Below are positions 1 through 9,460 of a stretch of DNA of 36,785 nt, one piece after another. Below the pieces are notes generated by a model. That model saw nothing but the letters and a program-made list of their open reading frames with translations. It was not told the origin of the DNA and ran no database searches. Source of the stretch: an uncultured Porphyromonadaceae bacterium (GTDB lineage Bacteria > Bacteroidota > Bacteroidia > Bacteroidales > Muribaculaceae). A program made the position numbers and the translations under genes. The first letter of the stretch is position 1. Every line of letters starts with the position of its first letter. The stretch is taken from positions 1 to 36,785 of the forward strand of contig CALYOL010000003.1 of the NCBI GenBank assembly GCA_945231345.1, given 5' to 3'.

Positions 1-76
1 AACATTGTAGTCTTTTACAGCGACAACAGTTTTGAAGCATTCTCTCCGTCACAAGTCTGACAATATTACAACTGAC

Positions 77-119
77 ACAAAACAAAGCGGCAGAGTTTCT
101 CATTAAATCTCTGCCGCTT
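77..119 (-). terminator. Rho-independent terminator of the B12 operon
   Basis: An 11-bp perfect inverted repeat (AAGCGGCAGAG / CTCTGCCGCTT, arms 85-95 and 109-119) lies just past the stop codon of the last minus-strand gene. On the minus strand it is followed by a T-rich run (TTTGTTTTG). This fits an intrinsic terminator ending the five-gene operon. The remaining bases 1-76 show no supported gene. Confidence 0.8.
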
Positions 120-145
120 GATATTTTATAGGTAATAGCTAATAA

Positions 146-1849
146 CTAATTGACAATCACTTTAGCCCTGTCATTTCCTACGACAACAATATATGCTCCA
201 GGCAATAGTTGGGGTGCAACAATTTCTTCATTTGAGTATATTAATACTTTATATACAACATCTCCACAAAGACTATATATCCTACACTCTTCACTTGCGT
301 GCCCTATTACATTAATTACTCCATGCCCCACAGAAATATGCTTGTTCCGACTCATTTCCATACTTTCCGATGAAGCATCTTCAAATGCCAACTTAATAGT
401 TGCGTCTACCACATGACCATTTGAATTTACACTCAAATAAACTTCTCGGTCTCCTACTACAGATTCAATGGGAGCAACTACAAGATTTCCATTTACTATT
501 TCCGCCGTAAAATCGTCAGAAGAAACGCCGATGACGCTTTTTATGATTGCCGAGTCAAGATTGTCCTTATCTGTAGCCCAACCATGTAATAATATTTCCG
601 ACTCCGAACTTCCGCTAACTCTCTGTACACCCAAGTCTGAAACCTCTGGATATTCATTATCAGGAAAGACAGGTACTGACGGGAACCAGTAATTAGTAAT
701 CATGTCATATTCTGCAAGTATTTTGCCGTCTTTATCATATCGACGAAGTATATATGTAGGTGTCTGAAAATTATGAAACAGAGAAACAAACATTTCACCT
801 GTAACAGGATGCGGACGCATTGAACAACCATATATTTGCCATTTAGAATTATCATCAACTCCCTGTTCTTCCGCTTCATCATCTAAATCTATGATTTTAC
901 TGAACTCACCATTGTCTAGATTGTATTTGAAAATCATAGAGCCAGAAAACCAAGAATTATACCCTCCATTCCAGTACAGCGCATTTTCTACTGTTGATGA
1001 ACAAAATCCGTCAGGTGTCCACGCATACCAAGAATTTGCAGGAGGATAATAACCATCTGGCACATCAATCACTCTCACTGAAAGATTTGCCGGATTAACT
1101 TTTAGTAGATACGGCAGTGTAGCACCTGTGCCATTTACATCTGCAGACACACTTACATACACATATCCATCACCTCCAAGGACTACCGAGCCGACCCCTG
1201 CATCGTCGTTTATTATACTCATGGATAATATTTCAGTCACCTCATCATTATCCGGGTCTATTACCAATACACCGGCAGACTGGTGAGCAACGAAAACGCG
1301 ATTATTCACTCTAACCATTGAGCCACATTGCCCTAAGTACAATGAACCGCTACTGTTTCCGCTGCCTTTCACCTGTCCGATTACCTGATATTTGTCCGTA
1401 TCAAACACCCATACACCATTACTTGAAGATATATAGCCTTTATGCTCATTAATTCCGAGATAGCCTCTACCATCACACGAAGCTCCTGACGGATCTATGA
1501 GAGGGGATTGAAATAATACTTTCATAGTCTTTGCATCAGCAACAGTAATGCGCCCTCCCTCAATACTTGCTCCAGGGTCTTTTTCTTGCTTGGCTATAAG
1601 ATAAAACCTGTCACCATATATTTGACCATATTGATTGGTGCAACCCAGTTCCACTCCGGGATTAACAGTTTGGATAACTCGGTACAACCATTGCTCACCT
1701 TCATCATTTTGATAATCTAAATAGTTTATTGTAGAATTTTGGTGACCATACCAATCCTCATTAACAATAAACACGCCTCTGCTGAAATCCAAGTTTCCGG
1801 CAGAAATATACAATGAAGTAATAAAAAGAAGTGTAAAATATTTTCTCAT
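146..1849 (-). CDS. Secreted DUF5074/YncE-like beta-propeller protein with T9SS sorting domain
   Basis: 567 aa. Residues 1-17 form a signal peptide. Residues about 18-400 form a BtuG/DUF5074-type propeller that begins with 'GVFIVNEDWYGHQNSTINYL', the same opening as the propeller inside the 972-aa protein two genes upstream, so the two are paralogues. Residues about 495-567 look like a type A type IX secretion sorting domain (short beta strands, 'LLPGAYIVVV', ending 'KVIVN'). BtuG propellers bind cobalamin very tightly at the cell surface; a B12-binding role here is inferred from homology and from being the last gene of a cobalamin-riboswitch operon. It has no lipobox, so it would reach the surface through T9SS rather than as a lipoprotein. 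The gap to the upstream gene is 13 nt. The propeller call is firm; ligand and exact role are not. Confidence 0.82.
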   Translation of the reverse strand: MRKYFTLLFITSLYISAGNLDFSRGVFIVNEDWYGHQNSTINYLDYQNDEGEQWLYRVIQTVNPGVELGCTNQYGQIYGDRFYLIAKQEKDPGASIEGGRITVADAKTMKVLFQSPLIDPSGASCDGRGYLGINEHKGYISSSNGVWVFDTDKYQVIGQVKGSGNSSGSLYLGQCGSMVRVNNRVFVAHQSAGVLVIDPDNDEVTEILSMSIINDDAGVGSVVLGGDGYVYVSVSADVNGTGATLPYLLKVNPANLSVRVIDVPDGYYPPANSWYAWTPDGFCSSTVENALYWNGGYNSWFSGSMIFKYNLDNGEFSKIIDLDDEAEEQGVDDNSKWQIYGCSMRPHPVTGEMFVSLFHNFQTPTYILRRYDKDGKILAEYDMITNYWFPSVPVFPDNEYPEVSDLGVQRVSGSSESEILLHGWATDKDNLDSAIIKSVIGVSSDDFTAEIVNGNLVVAPIESVVGDREVYLSVNSNGHVVDATIKLAFEDASSESMEMSRNKHISVGHGVINVIGHASEECRIYSLCGDVVYKVLIYSNEEIVAPQLLPGAYIVVVGNDRAKVIVN

Positions 1850-1862
1850 TTTTTTAATCTAT

Positions 1863-3068
1863 TTAGTCAGGTAATTTTGTTTCTGGAATATGCAGGTCTC
1901 TTGCCCCGGAAATCTCCGTAGAGGTTTCACCAATCCACCCACAATACTGATTAATTCCTGTCATAACCCTTACATAATCAATAGCTGGAAGATTTACATA
2001 ATTTCCGTCTTCATCTACAGCCCATGAAATGTCAAACGAATTTAACTCTTCGTATTCATTAGGATGGTTGTCTACATATCCCCAGTCATATGAATACAGT
2101 ACATAGTAGCGTCCTATGCCACTTGTGTCTTCTGCATTTTGAGCGAGACAGGTGCCACAAAAAGACACACTTTCGCCCGAATACCATTTAGGATAATAAT
2201 CCTGCGTGTGAAAACTATTTTTTGCCACATATCCTGTTTTACCCAAACTATCTATCCATGGGATATAGGTAGCGTCTGTAAGGAATCCATCAGGTGACGG
2301 TTTTTTGTCAATGTCCGGACGGTAATATGTAATGGAATAGCCATGTAGCGTCTCCGGCTTATAATATTCACTACCGGCAAGTTCATACCATTTATCATCG
2401 GCAATACCATTGCAATTTTCGTCATACGAAACAAAGACAATCCCTGGCTCTGCTGAGCCTCCTTTCTTTTCCGGATTATTCAGTTCATAAAAGGCATTCC
2501 CGGTAATTAAAAAATCATATCCCGGCAAATTCATCACAGTATGGTCAAATCTGAACGTAACATAACCACCATATGCACCAAGTGAAATCATCACATTATT
2601 CTGTCCACCGATACATTCTTGAGCTTTCCTCACCATGTCGGCATTAGTGTCACCATCCTCATATTGCGGCATTTCATTTATAAATTGCCCCGGAGCAGGA
2701 TTATACTCTATCACTTCTGAAATGTAAGGACTATATTCCACTTCCTCATGCATTACCGTCACCCTGAAATCATGATGATATGGAGTGAAATCATCTATAA
2801 TGTCAAATGAAATGTCATAAGTTCCCTCCTCCGCAGCTATAAATAACAGCCTATCAGACGTAGACATCAACGAATCTATTTCATTTTTGCAATGTAAAGT
2901 CCAGCGATATTCACATCCTGTAAAAGAAGACTTAAGTTCAAGTTTTGTCATACGAGATAGATAGTATTCGCTCTCAATTCCGAGATTTACCATCTGTATA
3001 TCTTCACAACATGACGTAAAACCTAACACCGTCAAAACTATAACAAACAGTATTAAAGAATATTTCAT
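1863..3068 (-). CDS. Surface lipoprotein of the B12 operon (PKD/Ig-like, unknown function)
   Basis: 401 aa from ATG at 3068; a longer in-frame start at 3092 would place 8 extra residues before a good lipoprotein signal, so the inner start is chosen. The signal peptide is 'MKYSLILFVIVLTVLGFTSC', with lipidation expected at the first Cys of TSCCED. Residues about 25-100 look like a PKD/Ig-type beta domain. The rest is a mostly beta domain with several Tyr, Trp and Gly motifs (for example 'WYELAGSEYY', 'YDWGYVDNHPNEYE', 'NQYCGWIGE'). Similar 'cell surface proteins' occur beside BtuB-BtuG in Bacteroides B12 loci, which also encode the cobalamin-binding lipoprotein BtuH; whether this is a BtuH homologue cannot be settled by eye. 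A terminator-like hairpin lies just upstream and may tune its level. Confidence 0.78.
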   Translation of the reverse strand: MKYSLILFVIVLTVLGFTSCCEDIQMVNLGIESEYYLSRMTKLELKSSFTGCEYRWTLHCKNEIDSLMSTSDRLLFIAAEEGTYDISFDIIDDFTPYHHDFRVTVMHEEVEYSPYISEVIEYNPAPGQFINEMPQYEDGDTNADMVRKAQECIGGQNNVMISLGAYGGYVTFRFDHTVMNLPGYDFLITGNAFYELNNPEKKGGSAEPGIVFVSYDENCNGIADDKWYELAGSEYYKPETLHGYSITYYRPDIDKKPSPDGFLTDATYIPWIDSLGKTGYVAKNSFHTQDYYPKWYSGESVSFCGTCLAQNAEDTSGIGRYYVLYSYDWGYVDNHPNEYEELNSFDISWAVDEDGNYVNLPAIDYVRVMTGINQYCGWIGETSTEISGARDLHIPETKLPD

Positions 3069-3078
3069 AATAAAAGAA

Positions 3079-3114
3079 ATCGTCGGGAGCATGACTAAGC
3101 ATTCTCCTGACGAT
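3079..3114 (-). terminator. Intercistronic terminator-like hairpin
   Basis: Arms 3079-3089 and 3104-3114 (ATCGTCGGGAG / CTCCTGACGAT) pair over 11 positions with one mismatch in the RNA. On the minus strand the stem is followed by TTTCTTTTATT and then, within about 12 nt, by the start of the lipoprotein gene. It lies inside the operon, so it could be a leaky attenuator or an RNA-processing and stability element that separates the first three genes from the last two. Confidence 0.5.
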
Positions 3115-3132
3115 TTTCTGTTTTTACAATGA

Positions 3133-6051
3133 TTAGAGAATTATTTTTTTAATTATGTTTGATGTCTTAACAAGATAAACACCTTTTGGAAGATTTAAGC
3201 AAGTAGAGAATCTTTCCGAAGTGATTGCCACTGTATCAACATTGCGCCCTGTCATGTCATATACATAGACAATATCTCCAAAAAGTCCTTCTGCCTTAAG
3301 TATGTTACCTTCAACGTAGATTTTTGCGACAGACGTTACACCATCTATTGCATTAGCTTTATCTATCACTACATTGACTGTATGCTCTACCACCACACCT
3401 CGTGATTCCGCATAGATAGTAATATTTGCACTACTTTCAATATCTTTAGATGTCACTATGAGATTCTTGCCATCAATCCTCACATCCGCAATAGCAGACG
3501 CATTTTTAGCATCCACTGAATATTTGATATTGTAGTTAACATCATCCTTATCATTTACAAAATCACTGAGGTCGTAAGTATTCGTTTCACTTGGTTTCAC
3601 ATAGACACAATCAAATCCAGTAAACTCCGGTTCAAATCTATCTACCATAACCGGCATAGCTGGGAAGAAATATCCAGGACGGAGTTTTGTAGTATAATTT
3701 AATTCGCCTGTAGTTCCGTCAATGAAATAATACCATACATTTCGATAATTTGAAGACGATCCACTTGTACATGACACAAGTATCTGATTTGTCGCCACAT
3801 CATAACCGATTGAGCCATAACCACTTGTTGATGCTCCTTCTAATTTTCCTTCCAGTCCTTCTATTGTAAAAAATGGTTCTGTAGGCATCTCATCATCAAC
3901 ATTCCACTTATACACATTACTGAAAGAACCCCATGATGCTCCATTAAAGAAGATTACATTTTCTTTCTTTGAGCCTACAAAGTTTGCTGAGCGCCATGAC
4001 CCCCATCCTGCATCAACACTTACTGGAGCAACTATAGGTTCACTCACTTCTAGTGTTTCAGCATCAATACAATAAATATTATTACCTGCAGCAAACCACA
4101 CTCTACCATCTGCTGTCTGAGTGACTCCTGCTGACTTTGTATCTGAAATGGTTGTTACTAACTCATCGGTTTCACCATCTACTATATGCAGACCGGTAGA
4201 TTGTTGACAAATGAACACATATTTTCCTGCACATACCATATCACCAATCTGACCGCTATATGCGTTCTTGCCAGCAATACCTTCAATGTTTGTTTCTGAG
4301 AGAACAAACTCATCACCCTCAACCGTAAGCACACGCACACCTGTTGCACTTCCGATGTAGTACTTATTAGGATTGACACCAACACAAGAGCGACCATCCG
4401 CACCAATTTCATCAAATGAAGCAAGACGTTTCAGCGTTTTGGCATCTGCTATCACAAGTCTGCCACCACCATCACGCAGGTCACCACCGTCTTTTGCCTG
4501 CTTAGACATTACCACAAGGCGATTTCCATAAACTGCAGCATACTGTGAAGTAGCACCAAAGCTCTGCCATGGATTTTCGCGCTCGTATGCCTTATATGTG
4601 ATATTGTACTCATCATCAACAAAATTAATAGAGCCATTATTATGACCAAACCATTCCTCGTTGAGCCAGAATTGTCCCTTAGTGTAGTCTATTTCCGCAT
4701 TGCGTTCACGGTCTTCCACTACAACTTTGAATCTTGCAGTTTTCCCGCTACCGTCTTTAGATTTATATGTAACGTATGTTTCACCCACATTGAAGGTGGT
4801 AAGTTCATAGAAGTTTCGAGTAGGATTAAATGCTTTCGCTGCATAGATAGTGAACAGTGTCGGGTCTTCAATTTCAATATCAAGAGTTTGCAACGATGCG
4901 TCTTCCGGTTCTACCGTATAGTTTACGGAAATCATTTCTTGATAGCCAATGTGGAGTTCACCGTTTTCATCAAGATTTTCAACTGTAATATTCTTGATAG
5001 GTGTTTCCACAGAAGTGTTTATAGTGAGAGAACAAGTTATAGTAGGGTCACTGTCGCTGACCGCTGTCAGAACTGTAGTACCAACGCCTGTAATAGAGAG
5101 TTTTCCGGTGCGTGAAGCATAAGAAGCAACAGAACCGTCGGAATTTGTGATAGTGAATGTGCCATAGTCTGCATCTTCCGGATATGTGACAATGCTTACT
5201 ATTGCAGTGTCCTTGTACTTCATATCTTTTACGTCGCCTAACACTTCCACATCGTCAAAAGCAAAGCGAATACCTGTGTAAGAAAGTGCACTATGTTCAT
5301 AGTCAAGCTCTCCCCATTTTATTGAAGAGCCCCACGGAGCATTGATATCCATATATCCCCAGCCATTCACGTCTCCATTTTTCAGTTTTACGGAACTCAT
5401 ACCAAGTCCTGAATATGAAAGAGCTGTCAAATCGCTGTCACCCACCCAATAGCTCCAGTAACCGAGGTACCAACCGGACTGCCAGAGAGAAGTGTAAGAA
5501 AGACTGTTGCATTTCCAGTGGTCGTAGTCGTAAGCAGGATAGCCGTATGCGTTCTTATCTATTGGGTGGTCTATCACATGCGACGTTTTGGCTTCATTGA
5601 TAGCATTTTCGCACAGCGTGGGCGTATCACCTGCCGGTGCAGACGTTTGCCCCATAAAAGAATTTACGGAAAAATAGTCAAAACTGATTTTTGGGTCATT
5701 TTGAGCGGTATCAAAGTCAAAATATACTCCGTCTATCATTTTTGAAGACTTGTCACAACCAATTCCGCAAAGAGTATTGCCCATAGAACCTGTATATTGC
5801 GTGAGAATATACAAATCGCCACAATCTTTTGCTACTGCACGAATCATATCCTCGCCTGTAGCTTCACCGCTCCAACGGTATCCCCAAACATAAGTCACGT
5901 CCTTGCCCATATTGTTAAAATGAACAAGTAGTGCGGCAATATTTTCACCACCAGCGTCTCCCGCCCAATACATAATGTCTCTAAACGACACTTCCTGTGC
6001 CTTTAGCAGTGAGGGCATCAAACAAATCAATAACAGTAATTTTTTGAACAT
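3133..6051 (-). CDS. Multidomain secreted protein: N-terminal surface domain, Ig-like domains, BtuG-like propeller, T9SS sorting domain
   Basis: 972 aa. A signal peptide ends near residue 18 (LLKA/QEV). Residues about 19-272 form a domain rich in Trp, Tyr and Gly ('DIMYWAGDAGGENIAALLVH', 'VTYVWGYRWSGEATGEDMIR', 'GYWSYWVGDSD', 'GDVNGWGYMDI'); similar unnamed domains occur in exported Bacteroidetes proteins. Residues about 273-450 are two Ig-like (Big-type) domains. Residues about 455-800 are a DUF5074/BtuG-like propeller, paralogous to the 567-aa protein. A further beta domain follows, then residues about 905-972 are a type A T9SS sorting domain ('YVYDMTGRNVDT', 'LPKGVYLVKTS'). The gene is third in a cobalamin-riboswitch operon, so capture of cobalamin or a related corrinoid is inferred; the N-terminal domain could be a second ligand- or surface-binding module. 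There is no lipobox. Confidence 0.85.
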   Translation of the reverse strand: MFKKLLLLICLMPSLLKAQEVSFRDIMYWAGDAGGENIAALLVHFNNMGKDVTYVWGYRWSGEATGEDMIRAVAKDCGDLYILTQYTGSMGNTLCGIGCDKSSKMIDGVYFDFDTAQNDPKISFDYFSVNSFMGQTSAPAGDTPTLCENAINEAKTSHVIDHPIDKNAYGYPAYDYDHWKCNSLSYTSLWQSGWYLGYWSYWVGDSDLTALSYSGLGMSSVKLKNGDVNGWGYMDINAPWGSSIKWGELDYEHSALSYTGIRFAFDDVEVLGDVKDMKYKDTAIVSIVTYPEDADYGTFTITNSDGSVASYASRTGKLSITGVGTTVLTAVSDSDPTITCSLTINTSVETPIKNITVENLDENGELHIGYQEMISVNYTVEPEDASLQTLDIEIEDPTLFTIYAAKAFNPTRNFYELTTFNVGETYVTYKSKDGSGKTARFKVVVEDRERNAEIDYTKGQFWLNEEWFGHNNGSINFVDDEYNITYKAYERENPWQSFGATSQYAAVYGNRLVVMSKQAKDGGDLRDGGGRLVIADAKTLKRLASFDEIGADGRSCVGVNPNKYYIGSATGVRVLTVEGDEFVLSETNIEGIAGKNAYSGQIGDMVCAGKYVFICQQSTGLHIVDGETDELVTTISDTKSAGVTQTADGRVWFAAGNNIYCIDAETLEVSEPIVAPVSVDAGWGSWRSANFVGSKKENVIFFNGASWGSFSNVYKWNVDDEMPTEPFFTIEGLEGKLEGASTSGYGSIGYDVATNQILVSCTSGSSSNYRNVWYYFIDGTTGELNYTTKLRPGYFFPAMPVMVDRFEPEFTGFDCVYVKPSETNTYDLSDFVNDKDDVNYNIKYSVDAKNASAIADVRIDGKNLIVTSKDIESSANITIYAESRGVVVEHTVNVVIDKANAIDGVTSVAKIYVEGNILKAEGLFGDIVYVYDMTGRNVDTVAITSERFSTCLNLPKGVYLVKTSNIIKKIIL

Positions 6052-6092
6052 AATAAAAATAAATTTTGTGGTTGATAAATATGAGAATTAAT

Positions 6093-7250
6093 TCAATTTC
6101 TAATTGGTAAAAACACTATGTGTGCCGGGATATCTCCTGTTCGCACACTCCATTTCTTTTTTCCTGACTTGTCAAAACAGTAAAGTGTCCCGCTGGAAAC
6201 GTAGTTTTTTGCATCAGTCACAAAAATATCGCCTGTTTCCGGATGGATGGCTATGCCGTATGGAATCGTGATGTCTTTTTCAGTTCCGTCTGTGATGAAA
6301 TTTTGAGACACAACTTCTTTTGTTGTTACATCAATAATTCCGTAAGTGATAGTGTTGGAAGACGTATAGTTGTTCCACTCCGTGGCGTAATAATACAGCG
6401 AATCACCATAAAATGCCATATTGGAACAAGCCACGGGAATGGTATCGGTAACAGTCATCTGATTGTACCCTCTTTTTTTCTCCATCACATATAGCCGTGA
6501 CGGAATATTCTCGTAATTGCCTCGCGATGTCACCCACAGCTTGCCATATTTGTCTTTTTTCAAGCGATGAAGGTTTATACCAACCGGTATTTGCCGAACC
6601 TGCTTGAAATCTACCATCTGAATCACTGAAACAGTATTATCATAGTTCGGTGCACGATAGCCGCCGGAGTTGGCAACATACATATAGTCGCCAATGATTT
6701 CCATTTCCTCCGGCTGATACCCTACTGATACTTTTCCTGTTATTTCAAGAGAAAGTGTATCCACACGATATACTGCCCCCTTTGGAGCATCAGGGTCTAT
6801 GCGGACTGGTCCTACGTATGAACTCACGTATGCTGAGCCACGATAGAAACGAACATAACGGCAATTGGGAATATCGACCTGCCCTAACCTAATTCCTGTT
6901 TTAGCATCCATAACCTCAACCTTATGACTACAGTTAACAACCACATACATTTTACTTCCATATATACCAATGTCATTACCCACGTCACCTAATTCCTTGA
7001 CCACGTTAGGATTTCGTTCTGCATATATGTTCCTCGCATATAGTCCCGTAAAATAGTCAAGATAGTCAATAGTGCATTTATTAGACCCCATATTGCCCTC
7101 GTTCACAAGATAGAAACCACGGATATTTGTGTTCTCTCCAGGAAAATCCGAAATAATATCATACTCTGTAGGCACCACAAGTTCGTCTTCTCGACAACCT
7201 GTGATGCTAAAGAGTATTGACAGAAATAGAAAGTAATATGTATTTTTCAT
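6093..7250 (-). CDS. btuG: BtuG-like surface cobalamin-binding lipoprotein (YncE-type beta-propeller)
   Basis: 385 aa. The N-terminus is a lipoprotein signal with lipobox 'SITGC', and lipidation is expected at the Cys. The body is a YncE-like seven-bladed propeller ('GFYLVNEGNMGSNKCTIDYL', 'YVANSGGY', 'PYGIAIHPETGDIFVTDAKN'). In Bacteroides, BtuG caps the TonB-dependent receptor BtuB on the outer surface and passes captured vitamin B12 to it. Here the gene lies 4 nt downstream of a btuB-like gene in the same riboswitch-controlled transcript, exactly the known arrangement. Of the three propellers in the operon, this short lipidated one best matches BtuG in length and architecture. The start codon follows directly from the signal peptide. 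Family and role are well supported by sequence plus context. Confidence 0.9.
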   Translation of the reverse strand: MKNTYYFLFLSILFSITGCREDELVVPTEYDIISDFPGENTNIRGFYLVNEGNMGSNKCTIDYLDYFTGLYARNIYAERNPNVVKELGDVGNDIGIYGSKMYVVVNCSHKVEVMDAKTGIRLGQVDIPNCRYVRFYRGSAYVSSYVGPVRIDPDAPKGAVYRVDTLSLEITGKVSVGYQPEEMEIIGDYMYVANSGGYRAPNYDNTVSVIQMVDFKQVRQIPVGINLHRLKKDKYGKLWVTSRGNYENIPSRLYVMEKKRGYNQMTVTDTIPVACSNMAFYGDSLYYYATEWNNYTSSNTITYGIIDVTTKEVVSQNFITDGTEKDITIPYGIAIHPETGDIFVTDAKNYVSSGTLYCFDKSGKKKWSVRTGDIPAHIVFLPIRN

Positions 7251-7254
7251 ATCG

Positions 7255-9252
7255 TTATATGTCTAACTGTAAGGTAAAACGATAATTTCTCTTAGGCATT
7301 GGATAATTTATTATCACATCATAATCCTGTGAAAATAGATTATTTATCTCCACACGAGCTTTGATTTTAAGGTTAGAGACAATAAATTCATGACACAATG
7401 CTATATCACTCGTATACCATGGCTGAGTATAATTGTAACGGATATTCTCCTGCTGATTATAGCGTTCACCCACATACATAAATGAATAATCCACAAACCA
7501 ATGCTTCCACCTCGCATTAAAAATTGCAGAGCCCGAATGGTGTGGAATATATGGAATCTGGTCTCGATAATAATTATCTGCCGGATTTGTAATATCTATT
7601 GCTCGCTGATATGTGTACTGTCCCCTGACAGTTAGGTCTATATCTGATGTAGGCGACATTGTTGCCTGCATGGTAGCATCTATGCCACGAATATCCACTA
7701 CTCCAAGATTCAGCATAGTCCATCTAAATTGTTGTCCTTTTGGATAAGCAACAATTTTGTCTTTAACCTTGTTATAGTACACATCAAGCATAAAACTAAA
7801 CCTTGAAAGCAACCTGCGACGGTTTCTGTCAAACGCAACCCCCATGTTATACTGCGTTACCCGCTCAGGATTTAACTTGGCGTTTCCCATATCTGCATAA
7901 TACAGGTCGTTAAACGTAGGCATTCTGAATGAACGTTTTGTGAATGCTCGGACTGTAAAATCTTTTGTATTAAATGGGTAGGTACCTACATATATAGCCG
8001 GTGTAAAACTACTTTTATCTGCGGGAGACTCCTTGCCTTTTACTTTATCATTCACAATTGTAGCGACAATAGAACCTCTCACTTTGACCCTGGCTAAATT
8101 GAGCGCTCCCGCTACAGATGTATAGTGGGTGAATCTTATAGGCTCTGCAAAGTCATACATATCTGCCTTAAGCCCATTCCACTGCAAATCATAACCCACA
8201 GAAGCCGAGAAACATCTTGTAACAGGCATCATTATTGCTATTGAACCATAAGCCTCTCTCTGCCTATACATATTGTCCACCTTTACAAGTTTGTCATCAT
8301 TGTTTATGTAATGAGTTCGATAAAAAGCATATTTTAAGTTTGTCAAAAGCGAAAACTTATTCAACTGTCTTTCTAACCGTACTTGTACAAAACTGTTTGT
8401 ATCCCAAATTCTTTCACCTCTACGCCACACATTATTTACAATAGCACCAGGGACTCCACGCTCTGAATTATAATTATAGCCCTTTATGCTCCACAGTCCA
8501 TGGGATATTTCACCATTTAGGTTAAATTCAAGTCTTGTTGCATTTATGTCTCCGTTTTGGCGTACTGCCGTTGTATCATAGGCAAGTTCTCCCGCAGGAT
8601 TTACTCTTCTATACCTGAATTTATATTTGCCTGATGAGTTCAACCATTCAACACTCATCTGTGCACTCACTTTTTCAGATAATTTCAGTTCTACCATTGC
8701 AGAAGGATTGAGTAAGTCAAAAGACCCTGTCTTAAATGTCGCTTTGGCATGATATGTTTCTCCATAGTTAAATTCCGGAACTCGTGTTTTAATATATACA
8801 GCCGCTGCACTGCCATAGTCACGTGCCGGCTGCAATATATCTGCCTTATTTCCATTGTATAACGATATAACTTCTACATTATCCAATGAAAACTGTCCTA
8901 AGTCTATCTGACCATTTTGGGCGTTCCCAAGCATGACACCATCGTAACTTACTGCTGTATGGTTTGTTCCCATAGAACGAACATTGATGGTCTTAATGCC
9001 TCCAACACCTCCATAATCTTTTACCTGTACACCGGAAAAGTATCTCATCGCATCAGCCACAGACAGGCTGTTCATGCGACGTAAGTCCTCACCCACAAGA
9101 CGTTGAACGGTGACGACCTCCTCAATGGGTCGCCTCCTTCCTATTACGTTTATTTCAGACAGAAACACGCTGTCTTTCATTTCCTGACCATAGCTTGGCA
9201 CAACGTAAAGCGCCGCAATTGCCATGGCGCAAAAGCGATTTCTAAAACTCAT
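7255..9252 (-). CDS. btuB: BtuB-like TonB-dependent outer-membrane cobalamin receptor
   Basis: 665 aa from ATG at 9252; a TTG codon just before it is an unlikely start. The signal peptide ends at 'SYGQ'. The plug domain covers residues about 25-150 ('MKDSVFLSEINVIGRRRPIE', 'INVRSMGTNHTAVSYDGVML', 'VEVISLYNG'). The rest is a 22-strand-type beta barrel ending in 'YRFTLQLDI', with a terminal aromatic/hydrophobic pattern suited to BAM insertion. There is no N-terminal carboxypeptidase-like extension, so it is a compact BtuB-type rather than SusC-type receptor. It would import B12 into the periplasm using TonB energy, partnered by the BtuG-like lipoprotein immediately downstream. It is the first gene after the cobalamin riboswitch, which would repress it when B12 is plentiful. 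No btuCDF genes lie in the window. Confidence 0.92.
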   Translation of the reverse strand: MSFRNRFCAMAIAALYVVPSYGQEMKDSVFLSEINVIGRRRPIEEVVTVQRLVGEDLRRMNSLSVADAMRYFSGVQVKDYGGVGGIKTINVRSMGTNHTAVSYDGVMLGNAQNGQIDLGQFSLDNVEVISLYNGNKADILQPARDYGSAAAVYIKTRVPEFNYGETYHAKATFKTGSFDLLNPSAMVELKLSEKVSAQMSVEWLNSSGKYKFRYRRVNPAGELAYDTTAVRQNGDINATRLEFNLNGEISHGLWSIKGYNYNSERGVPGAIVNNVWRRGERIWDTNSFVQVRLERQLNKFSLLTNLKYAFYRTHYINNDDKLVKVDNMYRQREAYGSIAIMMPVTRCFSASVGYDLQWNGLKADMYDFAEPIRFTHYTSVAGALNLARVKVRGSIVATIVNDKVKGKESPADKSSFTPAIYVGTYPFNTKDFTVRAFTKRSFRMPTFNDLYYADMGNAKLNPERVTQYNMGVAFDRNRRRLLSRFSFMLDVYYNKVKDKIVAYPKGQQFRWTMLNLGVVDIRGIDATMQATMSPTSDIDLTVRGQYTYQRAIDITNPADNYYRDQIPYIPHHSGSAIFNARWKHWFVDYSFMYVGERYNQQENIRYNYTQPWYTSDIALCHEFIVSNLKIKARVEINNLFSQDYDVIINYPMPKRNYRFTLQLDI

Positions 9253-9265
9253 CAATTATCACTCG

Positions 9266-9404
9266 TTTGACAGTTAATATTTAAATATATTCTGCCAAAC
9301 TGCGATTATTGATGCGATTAATTATCATGGGATACACAAGAAATACACGCACAAGCTCTCATATTCCATGAGCTAATAATGCGTACCGGTGAGATACTCT
9401 CACC
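9266..9404 (-). promoter_or_regulatory. Structured leader between riboswitch and btuB
   Basis: This 5'-UTR stretch contains no gene. In the transcript it holds a perfect 7-bp hairpin with a 3-nt loop (9388-9404, GGUGAGA-GUA-UCUCACC), a weaker stem around 9355-9380 (CUCAU/AUGAG core), and an 8-bp stem including one G-U pair (UUUGGCAG / CUGUCAAA, arms 9266-9273 and 9292-9299) enclosing the palindrome AUAUUUAAAUAU. The last stem ends 13 nt before the btuB start codon. No poly-U tract follows any of them, so they look more like a translational or alternative-folding expression platform than a terminator. Confidence 0.5.
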
Positions 9405-9460
9405 TTTGTAAAAATCATGCTACTCGTCCTCGCAAGTTTCTGACAGAAAATATTAAAAAT

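Noticed and set aside
4642-5115. 157-codon plus-strand open frame
   Set aside because: Antisense to the 972-aa surface protein, with no recognisable signal or domain.
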